A DNA stretch of 64,000 nt from Clavelina lepadiformis (lineage: Eukaryota > Chordata > Ascidiacea > Aplousobranchia > Clavelinidae): NCBI RefSeq assembly GCF_947623445.1, contig NC_135243.1:15254501-15318500 (forward strand), written 5' to 3'. A program made the translations under genes and the position numbers. The notes under the pieces were generated by a model that was not told the DNA's origin, ran no database searches, and was given only the letters and a program-made list of their open reading frames with translations. The first letter of the stretch is position 1. Every line of letters starts with the position of its first letter. Of the stretch, positions 13,415 through 25,235 are shown in pieces.

Positions 13415-13955
13415 TTAGTCATATGTGTCAGAATCCATTTTATTCTACGTGTACATAAATTGCGAACGCGTAAGTATGATTTTATGCCTGGCCAAAAGGT
13501 TCATAACAATGTGTTCATAAATTGCAGCACGCTCAGCTATCGTGTAAAATATCATAGCTCTGTAGACCGAACAGTCCATTATTGTATGCAGTTGTAAATC
13601 ATGAAAGCGTTCGTAATTTAAAAAGGCATTGACAAAAACATGTGTTCCCAAGTTTTTAACACGATTGCAATTTACAAGCGTGGATAGATGAACCATTAGT
13701 AACCTCTTTTGCCAACACAGCTAATTTTTTGCACCATAATTCAGCGTGGATGTAATTTGTGAACGCCTATGTGAAATATCAACTCGTTATTATGAACCTT
13801 TCGGCCAGCCAAGAAATCAAACCTACGAGTTCATAAATTGCGATTATAAAACTTTCTGCTAGGCAAAGGATCTTACTTTCGCCTTCGTAAATTGTGAACG
13901 CGTACGCAATTTCCGAATGCGTTGAAAGAATCAAATTCTGACACACATGGCTAAA
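13415..13955. mobile_element. MITE with TTAG(T/C)CATRTGTGTCAGAAT inverted ends
   Basis: The left end reads TTAGTCATATGTGTCAGAAT and the right end, reversed, TTAGCCATGTGTGTCAGAAT; similarity continues inward through an AAATTGCGAACGCG / AAATTGCGTACGCG block. The interior has several CGTAAATTG(C/T)GAACGC repeats on both strands. The flanks on both sides carry degenerate GTACCGC(C/T)GTT motifs, so it may have inserted into a minisatellite. Confidence 0.55.
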
Positions 13956-15319
13956 CATAATTTTCCAGTTCCGTTATTTTCAAGTACCGCCGTTATCCAG
14001 TACTGTCATTTTTCATACAACCATTTTCTATGCAGTTCTTTTCCACTACCGCCATGCTGGTCCGCATCAACTGCCTTAATTTCCAGTCGGGCCAAGTAGT
14101 GTCTAGCGAGCACCATTCGCTATCTTTACGAAAGTAAGGTGGGCCAACAAAAAAATTAAAATGGGCCAACTTTTTCTTTCTATATACCGAAAAAAGGAAT
14201 AAGTTATACAAAAACCAAAAAATGTAAATTTACGATATTGCAATACTGTGCAGTAAAATATATTCAACCTTACACGATGAAGTTGGCCTATAAAAATTTT
14301 TTGACCAATTAAATTATTCACTCATGTTTGCTGACTATATCCAATTACTTTTCACCACAAAACCCTGGCAGTCTAGGCTACTCTTAATTATTATCGGATG
14401 ACTTTACAAAAACACAACTATCAATTTCGATAGGGGTGAAAGTCTAATTAAACCAAGAATATAGCGCAACAAAAGATATTATATTATGTATGTGTGTAGT
14501 TCTTGATCTAACACTTCGGCTAACTTGTTATTATTTTATTGGCAAATAATATATGTCGTAGCATGGGCATAACTTGACGTGGAGAGACGTCTTCAAAAAG
14601 CGTCCATGTGCTTCCTTGTTAAAAAGACGACAGACTGTCCGTCCGTCTATAGTGCACCCACGGAATTTCACCTAACGACATTGCACCCGCACGGGTTTGC
14701 CCTCAACGTAACTGCAACCACACGGAACTTTATTACTGCTATCTTGATGTTTTTATCCCATGGGCTTTGCCGCTTTTTCCAGCTCGTTAGTTGTTGGTGA
14801 GCATGTGGTTTATTGTGCTGTGGGGATGGCGGTGTGGCTTGCTTTTAGGTTGGCCTAAAGCCGAGACTATTAGTCTTACTGTTAGACTCCTATAGACAAT
14901 TGTCTTTGACTCCGTTGCGTTTGCTGTCTCTATAATGTTTCTTCAAATCAACACCAACTTCATAAAGCCTAATTGTTATATTGTCCGAATAGGTTGTATC
15001 AAATTAGAAACATTTCATCATCTTTTCACATTTAAACAAAGCTATAACTCCAATTCAGTAATGATTTCAATTCCGAATAATCCAGCAATAACTTCAATTC
15101 AGCAGAACAGAAGAAATAGCTAAGAGCGACAAAAGAGAAGAGAGCGATTTAGACCAAACATTAGCTTTTATACTCCCATATTTTGACCAATGGGCGAATG
15201 CCAAGCTGGCTTTTACCATGACACGTATCTACGTGTCCATGTTACATTCTAAGCTTTTATCACAAAGAATTAAAATCGATTTTGCACCGGGTACAGAAAA
15301 CCACTTGACACACTTAACT
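13956..15319. other. Intergenic stretch with degenerate short repeats
   Basis: Contains AGTACCGCC-like repeats (about 13960-14060), a 16-bp-periodic patch of TGCACCC/TGCAACC motifs at about 14655-14730 resembling the patch at 35695-35760, and a GGGCTTTGCCGCTTTTTCC motif at about 14762 that recurs near 23335 and, reversed, near 36915. No gene recognised. Confidence 0.45.
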
Positions 15320-15469
15320 ACGTCACATGTCGATTTGGAACTACGATTGAATACGGATTACTAGGAAGAATACAATCAAATTTGTATAGAATTTAACTGG
15401 AGACACAAAAATTGCTTAACAAACGCCAATTACAGAACTTGTTTAATTTGATTATATCCAAAGGCCACA
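15320..15469. repeat. Direct repeat, copy 1 of 2
   Basis: About 150 bp, from ACGTCACATGTCGATTTGGA to ATCCAAAGGCCACA, repeated at 15921-16072 in the same orientation with only a handful of differences. The 450-bp spacer holds no coding frame. Could be short LTRs of a tiny non-autonomous element or a segmental duplication. Confidence 0.8.
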
Positions 15470-15920
15470 CATGTGTAGGTTGTTCGTTCTGGCAAGGGGG
15501 CGAAAAAACATAATAGAATGACTATTTCACCCTAAGTAGTTCGAATACCACTGTATTCGATATACTACTTTCCCAGCTGAACCGTTTTCGACATGTCATC
15601 AAAAAATCTAATGACTACAACTGCAGTCTTTGTTTCTATCATTGAAAAAAAGCAAGCAATAAAACACCGCACATACGGCAACATTATTTTAATATAAACA
15701 CAATATCAGCGATTTTGCTATGATTAATTGCGTCAAAATCAATCACTACACTATATACATAATCCTCGAGAATTTAAACAACTTCAAAGGATACATCATT
15801 TGTAATTTTAATTTCCACAAGCTGTGAACTTTAGGTTTGTGTCAGCAGTAAAACAAGCAATAAGCAGAAGAGAGCAAAATCTGAGAACTGTGGAAACTGA
15901 ATAATTTGCTGCTGAAAAAC

Positions 15921-16072
15921 TACGTCACATGTCGATTTGGAACTAAGATTGAATACGGATTACTAGGAACAATACATTTCAAACTTGTATAGAATTTAAC
16001 TGGAGACACAAAAATTGCTTAACAAACGCCAATTATAGAACTTGTTTAATTTGATTATATCCAAAGGCCACA
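15921..16072. repeat. Direct repeat, copy 2 of 2
   Basis: Second copy of the 150-bp unit at 15320-15469. It runs straight into a block (16073-16120, ACAACGGTTAGCATC..AACTTTCGCT) whose reverse complement follows the inverted repeat arm ending at 36832, linking the two regions as one repeat family. Confidence 0.8.
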
Positions 16073-17861
16073 GTGCTATAACTACAACGGTTAGCATCAT
16101 AACTTTCGCTTCGCACAGTTAATGGCGAAAAATAAACAAAAAATACACTAACTTGCTAAAGTTTTCAACTGTGATTTCAAAAAAAAAATTCACAGCGATG
16201 AATTTCAAAAAAATTATTTCTCAGCCAATTATGCTAGGAAGTCAAGTACTAATTTTTTTACTCTAAGACAGCTAAGGGCGATTGTAAGCTCCAAAACAGC
16301 AGCAACCATAAACAAAGTTTTCTTGGAAAGACTATATAAAAATTGTACATTCGAAAGGGAACAGAAACTCTATTAAGTTGGATTAATTCTATGTGTGATA
16401 GTTAGCTTATTGTTTACAACCTGCCGCAAATTACAGCCTCTTCCTCAAAACAACTACGCAGTATTTCAAGTATCCCGAAACTGCTGAAGCACAACAGTGA
16501 CAAGATATACCCAATTTGTGCAATTTCAAATAACACTGAAAGTAGTTGTAAAGCACTGTAGTGTTGGAGAAAAGAAAATATTCATGTAAAACAAAAACAA
16601 ATTAGATTCATGTTACACTCCAACGCCACAGTCTTCAAATTGGAAGGAAATTATTCCGATTTAACTAAATCAGTTCAATATATTATGTTTGCCACATGGC
16701 ATAGTTTCTACAACAAACGGTTCTCAAGCAATAATGGAATTTTTGAATGAAAACAATGTTTCGCAAACGCCATGTGGTTGAGCTTACAATAATAAATAAG
16801 AAATATTTTTAAAAACTACAAACATATATTGCTCATATATTTTTTCAAAAATACTTCTTATTCTCCATTATTGCAATCGGCCCTGAATAAGCTCACCCAC
16901 GAGGCGTTTGTGAAACGTTGGATTCATTAAAGAATTACATCACTAGTTGAGCACCTTTTGTTGTTTAAATCAGTTCAATGTGATGTAAATCATCCATATT
17001 TGACAAATGTTGGCTTAGGAAAGTGTGTTTTGGAAAAAAATTATTTTTTTTACAAAAACGGCGCCCCGTAAGAAGCTGCAATAATATAGGCGCTTTTGAC
17101 ACGCCATGGTTGGTCATATTGAAATGACGTCAGTTCCGGTTGCCTGTACAGTAATAGCTACCACATGGTTAACTATAAATATCATGAAGCAGTTTCGTGA
17201 TCAGCATGAGACCTTTAATTTCTCTCTTTTTTCAAGTGCCTCTGAAAAAAAAAACAAGCAAAGTGTTATCGGCGACTTAGTTTGATTTGTTTTGGGCTTT
17301 TAAATAGACCTCAAGAGCTTTCGTGTTGGTTATGTATTACTCGACCATGTCTGAACAGTTTCTGCAAACGTACATTGTACACGGGGTGGGTCCGGTAGCG
17401 TACTGTCAAATAACGTTTTGATTGGACAGCGAATGTAGCCAATCATATAACAAATATGTCACACCTCCTGCTTTTTTTGGTAGTTTTTATGTGAGGTAGT
17501 AATTCTGGCGCCCTGAAGCAGTTTGCCTACGAGAAGGGCAAATATTTCCGAGAAGTGTGTTTACTTCAAGAAATGTCGTCTAAGCATTTGCCGTGTTTTT
17601 TAAACGTTGGTTGATTTACCAATACATCAGATTGGCTGTCATTATTCAAAGGAATAATCTGCTTTCGAAGCAATTGCCATTGACATTATTCGTAATTTAA
17701 GTGAACCGGGTGTACTCATCAATGACATGTGGATGAGAGTATGTGACATTGGTAGTCAATTCTGTTGATTGTCCATGTAGCAAGTTCATTATGCGTAGAC
17801 TATATTGCAACGTATTTTCGCTTTGTAATACAAACAAAAATTGCTTACAATTACATTCTAT
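16073..17861. other. Intergenic stretch with a foldback at 16727-16925
   Basis: GTTTCGCAAACGCCATGTGG and, reversed, GTTTCACAAACGCCTCGTGG, each with GAGCTTA and AATAATGGA nearby, form imperfect inverted arms between about 16727 and 16925. Nothing else gene-like is visible. The sequence immediately before 17862 is the 3' side of CDO1. Confidence 0.45.
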
Positions 17862-19818
17862 TCACAGACTTACACAGCAAACTTTTTTGTCGTATTTGGA
17901 ATGAAAAGTTACGTTGCATTTTACGCTGTTTCCACTCTTTTCGTCAAACACCTTGCACATTTGAAAGGGAGGACAATACAGATGAAGACTCACTGCAGGT
18001 CCCGTCGAAGATTTGTTTTCAATGCGATGAAGGCCGATCGAATCTAATGCATGAAATCGCCATAACTGATACTTGCCTATTTTCAACAATGTGTATTTAA
18101 ACAAACTTTTTGCTCATACACGCCGCTAAACTAAGTTTGTAAATGACCAGTATGATCGGCACATACTGTTTCTAGAAAAGAAAAAGAAGGTTCATATATT
18201 AACTTTCATATACCATTGATATAAACTACATCGTTCTTTTCAACGCTGCTAGAGCCCCGTGGTAGCATTGGACTCCCATCGTGTTCACCAGGCCAAGAAT
18301 ACATTGTTTCAAGCAATGTCCCATCCAAGACTTTCATAAAGCAGTGTGCATTGGCATGGTCATGAATGCAGCTGTATAAGCACAAATACACTTTAAACAA
18401 CGAAAAACTTGAAATAAATCAGTACAAGCAGTAAATATGTTTTTATATAAATTAATATTAGTATCAACAGTTAACAAAAAGGCGCTGTGGTAATAATTTT
18501 GCGAGTATTATAATTATGGTATATGCCAGGGGTGAGCAAACTTGTCCAACAAAAGAGTCATTTGCGGAAAACTACAAACACCAGCGAGCCGTAAAATTAG
18601 TAGTGTTTGTCAATTTTGGTTATTATAATATTATATAATATATCATATAATATATTAAACAATACAGAATATTATATAATTAGCTGTCAATTTGGGATGT
18701 TACTACTCAGACGTTGAAAACCTTACGGCTACGCCTCTATGTACGTATGGAATTGACGTATGCTGGTGGTGATACCGTGAAAGCGTATCTATTACTGCCA
18801 TGATATCTAATTAATGAAGATTTACTGGCAGCTTGATTTGGTATCCCAATAATTGAAACCCGACAATTCTAAGAATTACAGTTAGGGTTTCAATTGTTAG
18901 AAGGTTAGAACATAAAAGGGAAAGGATTAAAATTGTCGTATTTGAATTGACGCATAACCGCTTGGTTTAGTTATGTGAAGGGCTTTATATAACAAAGTAA
19001 ATAATTGTTGCAACTACCACAAAAGCAAAGTTTTCCATTACACAAACACAGCAAAAACAACTAAAAGCTTGAAGTAGCCAGGTTGAGTTGAATATAACAA
19101 CCAGACGTTGTATACTTAACTCTATGTTAAAACTGGAATGGGAAGTTTAATCCACCTTGCCGTTTTAAAAGGAAAAACTTTGTCGTAAAGATCGCCTTCC
19201 AAATAATTGGTATATATGCGATCTTTCATACCTTTTGTGACCTTGTCCCCAGCAAAGCAGTATTAAGTTGAACTTTCCATTTCCTTCGTCAATTAAATTT
19301 CTGGTGTACCTGAAAATCACGAAATCAACAACCAATTGTAAACTCGTTTATCGACTGGTATATTTACATTTGATATATACACACCGGTGTATGTATACAA
19401 TTGTACATCGTGCTAACGGCAAACTCAAATTATATTGAATGGAAAGTATACAGAGAATGTGATTTATGCAAACACGGTTCATTTACAGGTTTAGTTTCTA
19501 CACATATACGATAAACAATTTGAAATGCCTTAGCTACAAGAAAAGGAAATATTTCTAGGAGATTAACTATTGGACTTTTTAGTTAAAACGTATATACCTG
19601 TGGGCATCAAATAGTGTCCTGTCACCCCAGTCCTCTTTGGTTGAATTGTACGACGCCATATATGTTTTCACCGTGTCAACGTCAATGTGTTCATCTTCAA
19701 AAATGCACCGCAAACCTTGCATCAGTTGCGAAAGGCAATTGGGTTTCGGCAAGTTTTTTATAGGGTTTACGTTATGCCTAGCCACTGGAGTACGTATGCT
19801 TATTTCTGCACTTGCCAT
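17862..19818 (-). CDS. CDO1: Cysteine dioxygenase type 1, complete, four exons
   Basis: Mononuclear non-heme iron enzyme that oxidises L-cysteine to cysteine sulfinate in the cytosol, the entry to taurine and sulfate production. Exons on the minus strand: 19818-19598, 19309-19232, 18371-18214, 18043-17862; 639 nt, 212 residues, phases 2, 2, 1 all closing. The cupin iron ligands are present: His103 and His105 in [12 protein letters not shown] and His158 in [10 protein letters not shown]. Cys110 and Tyr175 ([10 protein letters not shown]) match the residues that form the Cys-Tyr thioether cofactor in animal CDO. The N-terminus is about ten residues longer than human. The stop chosen is TGA at 17862-17864, but a strong donor (TGT|GTAAGT) lies four codons earlier, so an alternative last exon is possible. 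Intron 2 contains a truncated hAT MITE. Confidence 0.95.
18527..18705. mobile_element. hAT MITE, family A, left part only
   Basis: Starts CAGGGGTGAGCAAACTTG and matches the first ~170 bp of the copies at 26257 and 55171 (ACACCAGCGAGCCG..AAAATTAGTA, CAATTTGGGATGTTACTACT). The right half is missing. An AT-only run (TATAATATATCATATAATAT region, about 18620-18675) has expanded inside it. Located in CDO1 intron 2. Confidence 0.7.
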
Positions 19819-19939
19819 TTTTTTTAAATTTTGCTTCCCTACAATATACGACCAATAATTGCAAATCTTATATCTTCAATTTGAAAAATTTTTAAATTAT
19901 TGGTTGGAAGCACAACGACGAAAACTATGCAACAACACT

Positions 19940-20436
19940 ATAGGGCATAGGCCAAAGTGTTCCAAGACAGCAAGCATAAGTGCCACATTAAGGTTTGACA
20001 AGAACACTGCGGGCCGCAAACAGGAGAAACTCCAATTTCCAAGTTAGCTAAGACTGAGCTTAAAGTTCTAATCGACTTGATGGCTTTGCTGCACCACTAA
20101 TAATGCAGTCTTTGATACTTCCTATACTTGATAGCGACTGTGCATGCAACAAAAAACTAAAATCATCGTATGTATGTATCGCCACACAACACTGTGACGT
20201 TAGCTGTAGAAGGGCCTAATCAACCCATAATAATCATTAATCACATGTTGACTTGCAATTCAATGATGGGCGACTTTTCTCAGGCTGCGTCTAATGCAAC
20301 CCATTCAAATAAAACGCAGGTGTATTCTACTGTAATAACCGAGAATTTTGTATTGGATAATACTGCGTACCAAAACTCCGAAAGTATTTGCGGGCCGTAC
20401 AAAATCTGTCCGCGGGCCACGGTTTGGACCACCCTG
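19940..20436. mobile_element. Probable hAT MITE upstream of CDO1
   Basis: The right end GGTTTGGACCACCCTG preceded by GCGGGCCACG is a typical hAT end; the left end (about 19940) is worn. About 55 bp inside the left end it carries GCGGGCCGCAAACAGGAGAA, as in the fragment at 2493. It begins about 120 bp upstream of the CDO1 start codon. Confidence 0.45.
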
Positions 20437-22070
20437 GTCTAGGCTGTTGGTATGGTATGATAATTACATTTTAGGCTACCGCTATTTATTCGGAAAACAT
20501 CTTGCGTGAGAAGCTATTTTCGCAGTTTCTTGCTAACCTTAACTTAAATGTTATGTACATAGTAAACTAAACCTGACGTAAATCTACCTTCCAATCTAAA
20601 TATAACTCTAATACAACTTTAAATAGCTAAAATCAAAGTTTACAAATCCATTCTTTTCACCTAAATGCCTATCTTTAACAACAGGCGGCGTGACCTACAT
20701 ACCATGAAATCGTCACTTCGTAAATTTTATCCTCGGACTGAGGAAAGTCTTTGCACTACTTAAACATCATCGCCCAAGCCGCTACAACTGAACAAGCCGT
20801 TGTGCAAATATCGATTATCGCACACATTTTTTTTATTTGGTTTTACGACTTTTTTGTGTTGTATTGCCCGAATTCAGGACTGTTCACAAGGACCACTGAA
20901 TTGGAGCAAGAGTCGTTAATGTCTTGCCTAAGGGTATTACAACAATGGCGCAATAACAACAATCATTGGGTATTGAAGTATCGAACACGGGCCCATTATT
21001 ACCAGCCCAGCCCAGTGAATGACAGACTTATCCACAACACTGTTGCCTGCAGGCAGATTTTTATCTCTTAACTTTTTAAGGAAGGACAATACAGATCATG
21101 AAGACTTTATTCCCAATTGTCTCCTTGTTACTTAATTACTACATTTTTTTGCTTGTAGAAACTGATGATGTAATTTCCTGCAAAACATGTTTTTCACTTA
21201 AATAAGAACTGATTGATCCGATAACAAGTAAATTCACTTATGCATTGTTAAGATAAGCTGTTAATTATTGGCTAACATTGGCGTGAAAGAAAAGTTGTGC
21301 ATGACTGATAAACGGTAACGAAAGCTAGGGAATAGAATAATAGATAATAATCGAGACACTTCTGTTACAGGCAATGCTGCGTGTGGGAGCAAAGTTTCGC
21401 ATAGGTTTTTGAGGTGTTATATACCGCGGTATTGGCAAACTACGATAACATTGATCGACAGACAAGCTACTAAACACAAAATTTAGAAGTTATTGTGCAA
21501 TTTTAAACACAACGCATTTATCAAGCGTGTGTACATTGCACAACCAATCGTTTTACCAAAACGGATGTGACACATTTTGATAGGGTCTATGAATTTCTGT
21601 CTGGCCTGACTACACATAGCGAAGGCACGGCTATGCTATTAACATTAACTATTAATAGGCAATTTTTAATAGCGGTATAGTTAGTTAAATTAAAATCAAA
21701 ACAAATTATTATGAGCTCGGATTCCTTTTTATCTGGCTCAGATGAGATATTCAAATCAATTTGTCAAATGCCGATATAAAAAAGTTATGTATTTCAACTA
21801 AACCAAATCCCAAATGCTCATCTAACCTAACTTTAATCTTCATCTGACTTAAATATTAATGCATTTAACTTTCGTGGAATATTTTCATTTATCGAACCAT
21901 ACAATAACTTTTATTTTCACATATGCTATCTGTGGGCAAAATGCTGTTTTGCCGCTGTTACACACTAAAGCGCACACGATTTAATGGTTGGCTGTTCATG
22001 CTTTGAATGCCTACTGTTGGCAACGGCAGATAACAGGGAAAATTCCATTGCAATTGAGAATGTTCTACAT
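20437..22070. other. Intergenic stretch with a SINE-like copy
   Basis: Holds the SINE-like sequence at about 20880-21050 (see 10930-11430). The open frame 20751-21071 runs through that repeat and is not considered a gene. Nothing else recognised. Confidence 0.45.
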
Positions 22071-22672
22071 CCGTGCTTCTCAACTTTTTTTTGCGGCGAC
22101 CCAAATAGTAAACGTAAATTAATAGCGATGCTGAGGCGAACCAACTTTTTTTACCCAAAAAATGGGTATTTACTATTTACAAATATTTAGCCTTGACTCA
22201 AAAGTAGCTAATCTAAAGTCTCACAGCAAATAATCATCACCATGCTTCTTCACTTGTGTTTCCTCAACGATGCAGTATGACGTCAACAAACAGTCAATGT
22301 GCAATGAATAGAGTAAGGTACTCAGTTATCGAACGGCTTTGTGGACTAGTTTAATTGGCGACGGCGACCCAAACCAACCAAATGGCGACCCACTTTTGGG
22401 TCGCAACCAATGTTCCCTCTAAGCTGCGCGCGTGCGCAAATGCGCACTGCTTACACGGTCTCCGCGCACAGAAAATCTGTGTTGCGCACAAGAAAATAAG
22501 CCAACCTGAATTAAAATAGAATAAACGCATAATAATGGCCACAGTGCGCACGTGGCACGTCTGATGTTGCTCACAGTGGTCCAAGGGACCGCTCAGGGAG
22601 TTAGTGTGTTTGCTCAGACTCGTGAAAAATTAGAGGGAACATTGGTCGCAACCCAGGGTTCGAGAAGCACTG
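22071..22672. mobile_element. hAT element (outer) with perfect 8-bp target duplication
   Basis: Ends CCGTGCTTCTCAAC and, reversed, CAGTGCTTCTCGAACC. Flanked by the perfect direct repeat TTCTACAT (22063-22070 and 22673-22680). The interior carries GGCGACCCAAA and GGGTCGCAACC motifs typical of these non-autonomous hATs. It contains a second, younger element at 22408-22644. Confidence 0.88.
22408..22644. mobile_element. hAT-like MITE nested inside the element at 22071
   Basis: Perfect 15-bp terminal inverted repeats CAATGTTCCCTCTAA / TTAGAGGGAACATTG, flanked by the perfect 8-bp duplication GTCGCAAC (22400-22407 and 22645-22652) generated within the outer element. The interior is GC-rich with alternating GCGC/TGCGCA. 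The nesting fixes the relative age: outer first. Confidence 0.9.
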
Positions 22673-22680
22673 TTCTACAT

Positions 22681-24108
22681 AAACAGTTTTAAAGACATGT
22701 TGGCAGAGTGTAGGTAACTCAAAACCAGTTTTTACGTGGCTAATTCCTTCGTGCTAATTTTCGTCAATGGACTGAGACGAAACACAAAGCAAGGTTTGAA
22801 GATATCACGCGGAAAGACACCAGCAAACACAAAAAACCTGTTTACGACACTTTTGGTTTGTTTTATTGCTAAAGAATTTTGCACATCTCGTTTTAAATAA
22901 GCCTACACTATATATTGATTTTGTCCACTTTCATACACGTATCTATTCTCAAAAACTATCACTGGTTGATTACTCAGTTTCCACGTAGTGCAAAACGTTA
23001 TAAAATGACGTTGAAAAGTGTTATGAACCGAAAATAAATATAGGTTGTGGGAATAAATATGTTTAATTTGCTAATGGCATGTTATAAGAATGCGTCATAT
23101 ATCTCATCTCGCTTAAAATAACAAGCTCCGTGTGACGTGCATAATATTGACGGTTTACAGTGCATTTTATAAGGCGTGACGTGTTCTTTACTGATTAATT
23201 ACTGTAGATGCGAGCTATCTTGACGCGTTTTACTACACTATTACACCTAGGGTACTGGCACTGGCTGGCAGTACTAACCTTGCATCGTTGTAGCACCACT
23301 ATGTAGTTTAAAGCTTGCACGTTTTAAGCCCCAGGGCTTGGCCGCTTTTTCCTGTTCATTGATTGTTTGTGGACACATTTCTTATCCTACCATTCTACAA
23401 CAAAGTTAGCACAGTACGCTTCGCTCCCACAGTCAATGACAAAAAAACAATCGATACGAAACCTGTACCGTGCTCTTTCATTTTGTTATTAACTTATTAC
23501 TCACAATTAAGCACATATAGTTTCCAACAGCCTATATGGCCGGGCTTAACAATAATGAAGTTCCTAAATCAGCGATCATCAAACCAATCTAACTTAACAA
23601 TCACAATTGAAATGCTTAAGTGTTAACTACGGGGTTCGATATGTAATTTTGGTCTGCTCTTATGACCACCAACTGCCTTTCTGAAACTACTTTATTACAA
23701 TGTGCAAGTCTTAAAATATACTTCCGATACAATTGCGAAAATACCTGTCTATATTTGTGACGAAGCCTATCTCTGTCAAAAACAAAAATTTCTCTCACGT
23801 GGGCCGCGCCTGTCTGCCAGAACTCTTACTGATCTATTGTCGACACATGGTGGGTGATTTTCCTGTTGAAAAGTATCCTCGATTCTGGTTGGACAGTAAG
23901 CGGGTGTGTACCTATGACGTCATCGAAAGTAATTCTGAGTAAGAGTCATCGGAAACTCATATTGCTCAGTTTGTTTAGTTTATTGCGCAATTTAGACAAA
24001 AAAATACGTTACGTTTTGTATAATAAGCCCTAATTCTATCTTCATGTATTAGTTTAACCATTATTCTGGAAGTGACATACGCTCTCAACGTTCAGCAGTC
24101 TCTGCGTT
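22681..24108. other. Intergenic stretch
   Basis: No gene recognised. Around 23320-23360 a TTTTAAGCCCCAGGGCTTGG hairpin followed by CCGCTTTTTCCT repeats a motif seen near 14762 and, reversed, near 36915, suggesting a dispersed repeat family. Confidence 0.4.
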
Positions 24109-25160
24109 TTGAACATCGCTTCAATGCATTTATATTTGATACACTTTGTTGTCAACACTCATCAGTCACAGGAACAGTTGTCTTTATGTGCTCGATTTGT
24201 AACCGATGAGCTTGCAATAGAAGAAAGTTTTCTTCAATTTGTGCCTTTAACAGATTTATTGGGTAAAAATTTGGCGACAAAAATATCACAGAGTTAAACA
24301 CGAATTGGAATTGACATTGCAAAAATGCGCGGTAAAGGATACGACGGGGCTATGCGTGGAAAACTAAACGATGTCCAAGTTAATATTAGAGAAGTTATTC
24401 CTTCAGCTCTTTCTGTGTATCGTGCTGTACACAGCCTTAATTTGGTTGTGTCTAATTCATGCAGTCTGCCATCGATTCGTAATGGTATGGGAATATTAGG
24501 ACCAGTTTATAATTTCTTTAATGCAACAGAGCGGAAAAATGCTTTACGCAAGAAAATAGTCACAATTCTGCCAATGTCAGCATCTCAAAAACTTGTTCAA
24601 GTTTGTGTCACTAGATGGGTTGATCAACATCACAGTGTCGGTGTCTTTTCCATTCAATTAAAAGATGCCGTCATAGAAACTTTGGATGAAATTTCGTTCT
24701 GGTCAACGACTTAATCACGACCAATTCAGTTGTTATCAGCGCTTAGACAGAGTGTTTTTTGCATTGCTTGCCTGGTTATAAAAGAGACTTTTGATTACAG
24801 TGTTGTGTAAAATGTTACAAAGAAATTCGATAGACCTACGTGAAGCTGTTGCCACAGCAGAAGGTATTGTCACTGAGATGAAATGTTTAAGGCAAAATAC
24901 TGAGCACGAATTTTATCGTTTGTCTGTTTCAGCACAAGATACCGCCCAAAAGCACAATTCTATTCAAGAAACGCCTCGCCGAGCTTCAAGGAACATTAAC
25001 GGATGCCACCAATGAAGATTGTTATCGAATTGGATCGTTGATCCCGTATTTGGACAGTTTTATTGCTGATCAGTGATTACGTATCTAGATTCACTGCTCA
25101 CAAGTCTGGAGGGTTGCAGTGCTTAACTCCGGCTGATCAATGAAATGGAAAGCATTCAAG
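24109..25160 (+). pseudogene. hAT-superfamily transposase relic (ZMYM1/TTF-type)
   Basis: Frame-broken remains of a hAT transposase. 24109-24297 reads into ..SFLQFVPLTDLLGKNLATKI; after a frameshift, 24301-24714 contains MRGKGYDGAMRGKLNDVQ, then SVYRAVHSLNLVVSNSC and LVQVCVTRWVDQH, the order of conserved catalytic-region blocks in this transposase group. The 24791-25015 frame may continue the helical C-terminal part. At least two frameshifts or stops and no recognisable terminal repeats, so inactive. Confidence 0.75.
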
Positions 25161-25235
25161 TTTTGGGGAAATTTTATAAAATGATTTAACAAAATCTTGA
25201 GGCCCTACGGGTGATAATTTGCCGGCTATTAGTCG

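Noticed and set aside
17765..18100. Plus-strand open frames over CDO1 exon 4
   Set aside because: Shadows of the CDO1 coding sequence on the opposite strand.
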